This document shows positions 7,675 through 10,820 of a stretch of DNA of 10,820 nucleotides, piece by piece (position 1 is the first letter of the stretch; the number at the start of each line of letters is the position of its first letter). This DNA comes from Bacillota bacterium (GTDB lineage Bacteria; Bacillota; Clostridia; Saccharofermentanales; Fastidiosipilaceae), in the NCBI GenBank assembly GCA_023420715.1, contig JAEZVR010000016.1, forward strand, positions 1 through 10,820. Direction: 5' to 3'. Position numbers and translations under genes: made by a program. The notes beneath the pieces are model-generated. The model saw only the letters and a list, made by a program, of their open reading frames with translations, did not search any database and was not told the DNA's origin.

Positions 7675-7692
7675 GATACAAAAATTAGGATC

Positions 7693-7701
7693 AGTATAGC
7701 A
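7693..7701 (-). promoter_or_regulatory. Extended -10 promoter of aspartokinase
   Basis: On the - strand TGC-TATACT (7693-7701) forms an extended -10 element about 30 bases before the aspartokinase start codon. The upstream candidate -35 (TTCAAT, spacer 16) is poor, as is usual for extended -10 promoters. Predicted start near 7686. It lies 12 bases from the oppositely directed -10 of the yqeG promoter. Confidence 0.6.
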
Positions 7702-7707
7702 TATGAA

Positions 7708-7716
7708 TGATATAAT
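7708..7716 (+). promoter_or_regulatory. Extended -10 promoter of the yqeG operon
   Basis: TGA-TATAAT (7708-7716) is a perfect -10 hexamer with a TGn extension and no convincing -35 box. Predicted start near 7723, just upstream of the ribosome binding site AAGGAG (7728-7733). The leader is therefore very short, about 16 bases. It is interlocked with the divergent aspartokinase promoter. Confidence 0.65.
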
Positions 7717-7738
7717 TGAACGGTTTTAAGGAGAAATT

Positions 7739-8260
7739 ATGTTGACCTGCTTGTGGAAAAAATATTGGCGTCCGGATGAATATTATTCAAGTGTCGATCG
7801 GATTCCGTTTGAACAATATGCCAATCGAGGTTATCGTCTTGTTCTGTTGGATATGGATAATACCTTGATGCCACATGGTAACCACCGCGCGACCGAAAGG
7901 GTTAAGCAACGATTGTCACAAATTCGCCAAGCGGGATTAAGGCCGGTTATCTTGACCAATGCCAAACGCAATCGTGCAGCTTGCGTGGCCCAAGATGTCG
8001 ATTGTGAGGTGGTTGGCATGGCGATGAAACCATCTGCAAAGGGTGTGTGCCAGGCGATGCGTCAACAACAGGTTGTACAAAGTCAGGTTTTGCTGGTGGG
8101 TGATCAGCTATTTACCGACATATGGGCTGCTCGTTGTGGTGGTGTACATGCTATTTTGGTGGCCCCCCTATCCACAAGTGGTGAGCCAATACAAATTCGT
8201 CTGAAGCGCTGTCTGGAAAGATGGTTGCTGAAGCGATTTAAAGTTTCTTTCAACACATAA
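7739..8260 (+). CDS. yqeG: YqeG-family HAD-IIIA phosphatase
   Basis: Small cytoplasmic phosphatase of the haloacid dehalogenase superfamily; 173 residues, essentially the length of Bacillus YqeG. All four HAD motifs are visible. Motif I is LLDMDNTL, with nucleophile Asp38 and acid/base Asp40. Motif II is ILTN (Thr73-Asn74). The motif III lysine is Lys97 in AMKPSAKG. Motif IV is GDQLFTDI (121-128). The family also contains eukaryotic Gep4, a mitochondrial phosphatidylglycerophosphate phosphatase, so a role in phosphatidylglycerol synthesis is possible, but the substrate cannot be read from the sequence. The basic tail (KRCLERWLLKRFK) could favour membrane contact. The start has AAGGAG five bases upstream. 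It is the first gene of a two-gene unit, with only 33 bases and no terminator before the peptidase gene. In Bacillus yqeG sits beside yqeH and aroE; that arrangement is not seen here. Confidence 0.9.
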   Translation: MLTCLWKKYWRPDEYYSSVDRIPFEQYANRGYRLVLLDMDNTLMPHGNHRATERVKQRLSQIRQAGLRPVILTNAKRNRAACVAQDVDCEVVGMAMKPSAKGVCQAMRQQQVVQSQVLLVGDQLFTDIWAARCGGVHAILVAPLSTSGEPIQIRLKRCLERWLLKRFKVSFNT

Positions 8261-8293
8261 GTTTTTCAATCTTGCATCTAAAAGGAGGATGAT

Positions 8294-9388
8294 ATGAGCC
8301 AGGCAAAAGCGATGAGGAATAGAAGACGTGAGGCGTTGAGAGCCTTGTTTGCCCAACATGCGGTGGATGGTGTGTTAATTACGTCTAGAGAGGGCAGCCG
8401 TTATTTTACGGGATTTACGGGCACGGAATCTTTTGCTTTCGTGACAGAACAAGAAGCGGTTATCTTAGTAGACAGTCGGTATATTGAACAGGCTCAAGCT
8501 CAATGTACGGATATGACTGTGGAATTATTTCAATCCAGTTTGGATGATCATATGCGGCGCTGGCTGTCTAAATTACAGGTTAAGCGGCTCGGCGTGGAAG
8601 ACAGTAGCCTCACTTTGCAGGTCGCAAAACGGGTAGAAAGCTGGCAGTCAAATCTACAGTTGGTCGGCATGTCAGAAGCGCTCGAATCTTTACGCGTGAC
8701 TAAAGATGAGCATGAGGTTTCTTTGATTAAAGAAGCTGTTCGGATTGCAGACGTTTCCTGGTCAGCGGTTTTATCGCAGATTCAGGTTGGCATGACCGAG
8801 CGAGAAGTAGCTGGTAGATTGGAGTTTTTATTCCGTCAAAATGGTGCACTTGGCCCTTCTTTTGAGACTATCATAGCCTCTGGTTATCGAAGTGCGATGC
8901 CACACGGTGTTGCCTCCGATAAAAAAATCGAAAAAGGCGATACGATCGTGATGGATTTTGGTTGCATATACGAAGGGTATTGTTCAGATATTACTCGGAC
9001 GGTTTTTATGGGCGAGATCCCGGAAAAAATGGGCCAGGTTTACGATATTGTGCTTGATGCCCAAATCCAAGCAGAGTCGACTGCAAAAGCGAATATGCCA
9101 GGCAGTGAGGTGGATGCAGTTGCTAGAAAGGTGATTGATCAGGCTGGCTATGGAAAATATTTTGGCCATGGTTTAGGGCATAGTTTGGGCTTGTTGATCC
9201 ATGAATCTCCGAATTTTTCACCAAAATGTCAAACACCAATTCCGAGTGGTGCGGTCTTATCTGTTGAGCCAGGCATCTATTTGCCAGGTGTTGGCGGTGT
9301 GCGGATAGAAGATATCGGTATGGTGCATGATGATCATTTTGAGGTGTATACCCAGTCTACAAAAGAGAAAATCATTTTGCCTGTTTGA
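8294..9388 (+). CDS. pepP: Xaa-Pro aminopeptidase (M24 family metallopeptidase)
   Basis: Cytoplasmic dimetal peptidase of the pita-bread fold that removes N-terminal residues preceding proline. 364 residues, the short form common in Bacillota. A creatinase-like N-terminal domain covers about 10-130 (SRYFTGFTGTESFAFVT near 35-51). The catalytic domain follows. The five metal ligands are Asp221 (VMDFG), Asp232 (SDITRT), His296 (GHGLGH), Glu325 (VEPG) and Glu339 (VRIED). The supporting histidines are His204 (PHGVASDK) and His303 (LIHESP). Spacing between the ligands matches E. coli PepP where expected (11 between the two Asp, 29 from His to Glu). The start is preceded by a near-perfect AAAAGGAGG at a 5-base spacing. 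There is no signal peptide. In many Bacillota this gene lies beside efp; here it closes the yqeG unit and is followed by a strong terminator. Another M24 specificity cannot be fully excluded, and the symbol is provisional. Confidence 0.92.
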   Translation: MSQAKAMRNRRREALRALFAQHAVDGVLITSREGSRYFTGFTGTESFAFVTEQEAVILVDSRYIEQAQAQCTDMTVELFQSSLDDHMRRWLSKLQVKRLGVEDSSLTLQVAKRVESWQSNLQLVGMSEALESLRVTKDEHEVSLIKEAVRIADVSWSAVLSQIQVGMTEREVAGRLEFLFRQNGALGPSFETIIASGYRSAMPHGVASDKKIEKGDTIVMDFGCIYEGYCSDITRTVFMGEIPEKMGQVYDIVLDAQIQAESTAKANMPGSEVDAVARKVIDQAGYGKYFGHGLGHSLGLLIHESPNFSPKCQTPIPSGAVLSVEPGIYLPGVGGVRIEDIGMVHDDHFEVYTQSTKEKIILPV

Positions 9389-9405
9389 TACAGCGTCAAA
9401 GGCTT

Positions 9406-9440
9406 AAAATGGCGATCAGCTGTCTGATCGCCATTTTTTT
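9406..9440 (+). terminator. Bidirectional terminator between the peptidase gene and csoR
   Basis: A perfect 14-bp stem (9406-9419 with 9424-9437, core ATGGCGATCAG against CTGATCGCCAT) has a CTGT loop and is followed on the + strand by a seven-T run (9434-9440). It begins 18 bases after the peptidase stop. On the - strand it ends in TTTT. The csoR stop codon (9439-9441) overlaps the end of the + strand T run, so the two convergent genes share one compact terminator. Confidence 0.92.
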
Positions 9441-9705
9441 AGAGTTGATCAATGATGCGCTGGAGTTCATCCATTTTTTGCTCAATCGAGATGGCGTCTT
9501 TGGCCTGTATAGCATTTTGTACACAGCCGCCTAAATGAGCTTTTAAAATATCTCGATTGAGTTTATTTAAGATGGCCGTTGTTGCCATGATTTGATGGCT
9601 GATATCGATACAGTAGCGATTTTCATCGACCATTCTAATCAGACCATCGATTTGACCCCGTGCAATATTTAACAGTCGTTTTGTGCGTTTGGTATCTGCC
9701 TGCAT
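9439..9705 (-). CDS. csoR: CsoR-family copper-sensing transcriptional repressor
   Basis: Small all-helical DNA-binding repressor, released from its operator on binding Cu(I). 88 residues, typical of the family. It has the conserved start of helix 1 (RTKRLLNIARGQIDGLIRMV, 7-26) and the copper fingerprint YC...H...C, with Cys32, His57 and Cys61. The 25- and 4-residue spacing equals that of Mycobacterium tuberculosis CsoR (Cys36, His61, Cys65). This supports copper rather than nickel/cobalt (RcnR), formaldehyde (FrmR) or persulfide (CstR, which lacks the His). It lies 7 bases after the copA stop, and its ribosome binding site (TGAGGT) overlaps that stop codon, so the two genes are co-transcribed and probably translationally coupled. 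Being last in the copper operon implies autoregulation. The operator is presumably upstream of copA, beyond the window. The stop codon lies in the shared terminator. Confidence 0.94.
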   Translation of the reverse strand: MQADTKRTKRLLNIARGQIDGLIRMVDENRYCIDISHQIMATTAILNKLNRDILKAHLGGCVQNAIQAKDAISIEQKMDELQRIIDQL

Positions 9706-9712
9706 ATCGACC

Positions 9713-9925
9713 TCAATTCTTTTGCATGACGGTATAACCAGCTTGGGCTACTGCCGTTTCGAGTTGCTGTTTAATATCCATCTTTGTTGTGATGATCGCA
9801 CGTTTACTGGCTAAATCTACTTGTACATTTTCCACACCTGAAACGTCTTCCAATGCTTTTGTGACGTGTTGTACACAGTGCTGGCACATCATGCCTTCGA
9901 TGTGTAGCTCAATTTGATGATTCAT
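9713..9925 (-). CDS. copZ: Probable internally started CopZ-like copper chaperone within copA
   Basis: The last 70 codons of the copA frame, from the ATG at 9925, encode a complete stand-alone-sized HMA protein (CopZ is usually about 68-70 residues). The Cu(I) loop is GMMCQHC with Cys14 and Cys17, followed by the usual conserved pattern (HVTKALEDVSGVENVQVDL, then TVMQKN at the end). The start is preceded by AGGAAGGA (9935-9942) with nine bases between AAGGA and ATG. The ATG overlaps TGA in the +1 frame relative to copA. With one A fewer in the preceding A6 run, copA would end there and the genes would overlap as ATGA. This suggests either two formerly or actually separate genes, or one gene making both a fused domain and a free chaperone. 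A CopZ would carry Cu(I) to CopA and CsoR. That the domain is an HMA is clear; separate expression is inferred. Confidence 0.6.
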   Translation of the reverse strand: MNHQIELHIEGMMCQHCVQHVTKALEDVSGVENVQVDLASKRAIITTKMDIKQQLETAVAQAGYTVMQKN

Positions 9926-10820
9926 TTTTTGGGGTCCTTCCTGAGTGATAGCTGTCCATGGCGTATGATCGATCGCATATTTGGGTTGAAAGCGTGTCAG
10001 CCTTAGGGCGTTTAAAACCACAAACAAGGAGCTGAGCGCCATCGCCATTGCCCCGATCATCGGGTTAAGTTTGAGTCCCCAGATGGGATAAAAGGCGCCT
10101 GCGGCAATGGGTATACATAAGACATTATAGATGAGTGCCCAAAATAAATTTTGTTTAATATTTCGACGCGTTGCCCGACTAATCAGAATGGCACGGATCA
10201 GGTCTTGCAAATTGTTTTTGACTAAGATTACCCCAGCACTGGCTAAGGCTGCATCTGTTCCTGCCCCAATCGCAACTCCGATATCGGCCTGCTCTAAAGC
10301 GGGGGCGTCATTAATACCATCGCCTACCATGACAACCGTTTTTCCATCGGCTTGCAACTGCTTCACAACCTGATATTTTCCGTCTGGTAAAACTTCGGCA
10401 ACGACTTGATCCAGTTGTAGTTCTTGCTGAATTGCCTTGGCTGTTTGTTTTTGATCGCCTGTTAACATGACGGTTTGATAACGGGATTTAAGCCATTGGA
10501 TCGCTGTTTTAGCATGGGGTAAAATGGGTGCTGCCATGGCGATCATTCCAAGATAGGTTTCGTCTTCAAAGAAGAACAAAGGGGTGAGACCGTCCCTGGC
10601 GATGCGGTCATTTTGGTTGGCGATGTGTTCTAAAAGATGCGGTGGAAGGTTTAGATTTTTTTCGATGCCTTTTAGGTTTAAGGCGAATAATTTCTGACCA
10701 CCACTGATACAGCAGATGCCGCATCCCACCAGCGTTTTGAAGTCGCTTGCCGTTTTTTTAGGTGTGTTTAATCTGCCTGCTTCGACCATAATGGCTTTGC
10801 CCAAAGGGTGACTTGAAAAT
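9713..10820 (-). CDS. copA: Copper-exporting P1B-type ATPase CopA, C-terminal half with C-terminal HMA domain (5' end outside window)
   Basis: Inner-membrane pump that expels Cu(I) using ATP. The frame is open to the right edge; the in-frame TTG at 10804 is internal because upstream codons read F-S-S-H-P-L-G-K-A, the SxHPL motif of the P1B nucleotide-binding domain. Counting from that TTG: GCG (27-29) at the GxG position, P-domain MLTGD (113-117) and VGDGINDAP (160-168), then two final membrane helices. YN (226-227) and the Met255/Ser259 pair in MALSS are the expected Cu(I) ligands of CopA transmembrane helices 7 and 8. The phosphorylated DKTGT, the CPC helix and any N-terminal HMA lie outside. 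After NALRL, where many CopA proteins end, a linker of about 24 residues leads to a complete HMA domain with GMMCQHC. This tail begins at a Met with its own ribosome binding site (see copZ). The stop overlaps the csoR ribosome binding site. GCGICC is an unusual cysteine cluster. Confidence 0.93.
   Translation of the reverse strand, partial: FSSHPLGKAIMVEAGRLNTPKKTASDFKTLVGCGICCISGGQKLFALNLKGIEKNLNLPPHLLEHIANQNDRIARDGLTPLFFFEDETYLGMIAMAAPILPHAKTAIQWLKSRYQTVMLTGDQKQTAKAIQQELQLDQVVAEVLPDGKYQVVKQLQADGKTVVMVGDGINDAPALEQADIGVAIGAGTDAALASAGVILVKNNLQDLIRAILISRATRRNIKQNLFWALIYNVLCIPIAAGAFYPIWGLKLNPMIGAMAMALSSLFVVLNALRLTRFQPKYAIDHTPWTAITQEGPQKMNHQIELHIEGMMCQHCVQHVTKALEDVSGVENVQVDLASKRAIITTKMDIKQQLETAVAQAGYTVMQKN
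9935..9942 (-). promoter_or_regulatory. Internal ribosome binding site upstream of the CopZ-like start
   Basis: On the - strand AGGAAGGA lies inside the copA linker (codons for Q-E-G), with nine bases between AAGGA and the ATG at 9925. Such a purine-rich site at the right spacing before a domain boundary Met suggests translation from within the copA message. It also encodes ordinary residues, so chance is possible. Confidence 0.6.

Noticed and set aside
7664..7681. Longer aspartokinase beginning MYREVP
   Set aside because: The strong GGGAGGTG lies downstream of this ATG and serves the next one, and the protein family begins with the MKVCKFGGSS-type sequence.
7664..7738. Lysine riboswitch or T-box before aspartokinase
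   Set aside because: The whole space between the divergent genes is 75 bases and the predicted leader is about 23 bases, too short for either element.
9926..9934. CCCCAAAAA before the CopZ-like start as an E. coli copA-type -1 slippery heptamer
   Set aside because: In the copA frame the codons are CCC-CAA-AAA, which is not the X-XXY-YYZ arrangement, and I could not identify a clear downstream stimulatory structure. Simple slippage on the A6 run remains possible and is covered in the findings.
10802..10804. TTG at 10804 as the start of a short copper ATPase
   Set aside because: The codons upstream continue the conserved SxHPLGKA motif to the window edge, so the gene is cut by the window rather than truncated in the genome.
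1..10820. Mobile elements, CRISPR arrays, defence systems, attachment sites or direct repeats
   Set aside because: I looked for transposase or integrase motifs, spaced repeats and repeated segments flanking the tRNA genes and saw none. The only clear repeats are the terminator hairpins.

Overview
The window is ordinary chromosomal DNA of a Bacillota (Firmicutes) bacterium, most likely from class Clostridia. The evidence is a moderate GC content (mid-40s percent by eye), AGGAGG-type ribosome binding sites, tRNA genes with encoded CCA ends, a YqeG-family phosphatase, a clostridial-type aspartokinase and, above all, a divergent type IIA topoisomerase pair that I recognise as typical of Clostridia. 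The genus cannot be read from the sequence. I see no insertion sequence, phage gene, CRISPR array or integrase.

Layout. Positions 1-1604 hold the C-terminal three quarters of polyphosphate kinase 1 (+ strand, cut by the left edge). Positions 1610-1821 hold a two-gene tRNA unit on the - strand, tRNA-Gly(UCC) then tRNA-Arg(UCU), with its own promoter and a strong terminator. Back to back with the tRNA promoter, a + strand promoter drives a two-gene operon (1917-6220) for the B and A subunits of a divergent gyrase/topoisomerase IV-like enzyme. A bidirectional terminator at 6245-6284 separates this operon from a convergent aspartate kinase (6311-7663, - strand). Between aspartokinase and the next genes lie two interlocked divergent extended -10 promoters (7693-7716). 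The rightward one drives yqeG and an M24 Xaa-Pro aminopeptidase (7739-9388). A second bidirectional terminator (9406-9440) separates these from a - strand copper operon. That operon comprises the C-terminal half of the CopA ATPase (cut by the right edge), a C-terminal copper-chaperone domain with its own ribosome binding site and start codon, and the repressor gene csoR.

How the genes fit together. The topoisomerase subunits should form one A2B2 enzyme that passes DNA strands using ATP. CopA, the CopZ-like domain and CsoR form a copper export, trafficking and sensing unit. The other genes (polyphosphate synthesis, aspartate-family amino acid synthesis, a HAD phosphatase, proline-peptide turnover) are housekeeping genes with no evident shared pathway.

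Most worth a second look: (1) the copA-copZ junction, where one base in an A6 run separates a fused gene from two genes overlapping as ATGA; (2) the divergent topoisomerase, which has Met at the position of the key quinolone-binding Ser; (3) the two interlocked divergent promoter regions. I found no convincing new multi-gene system.
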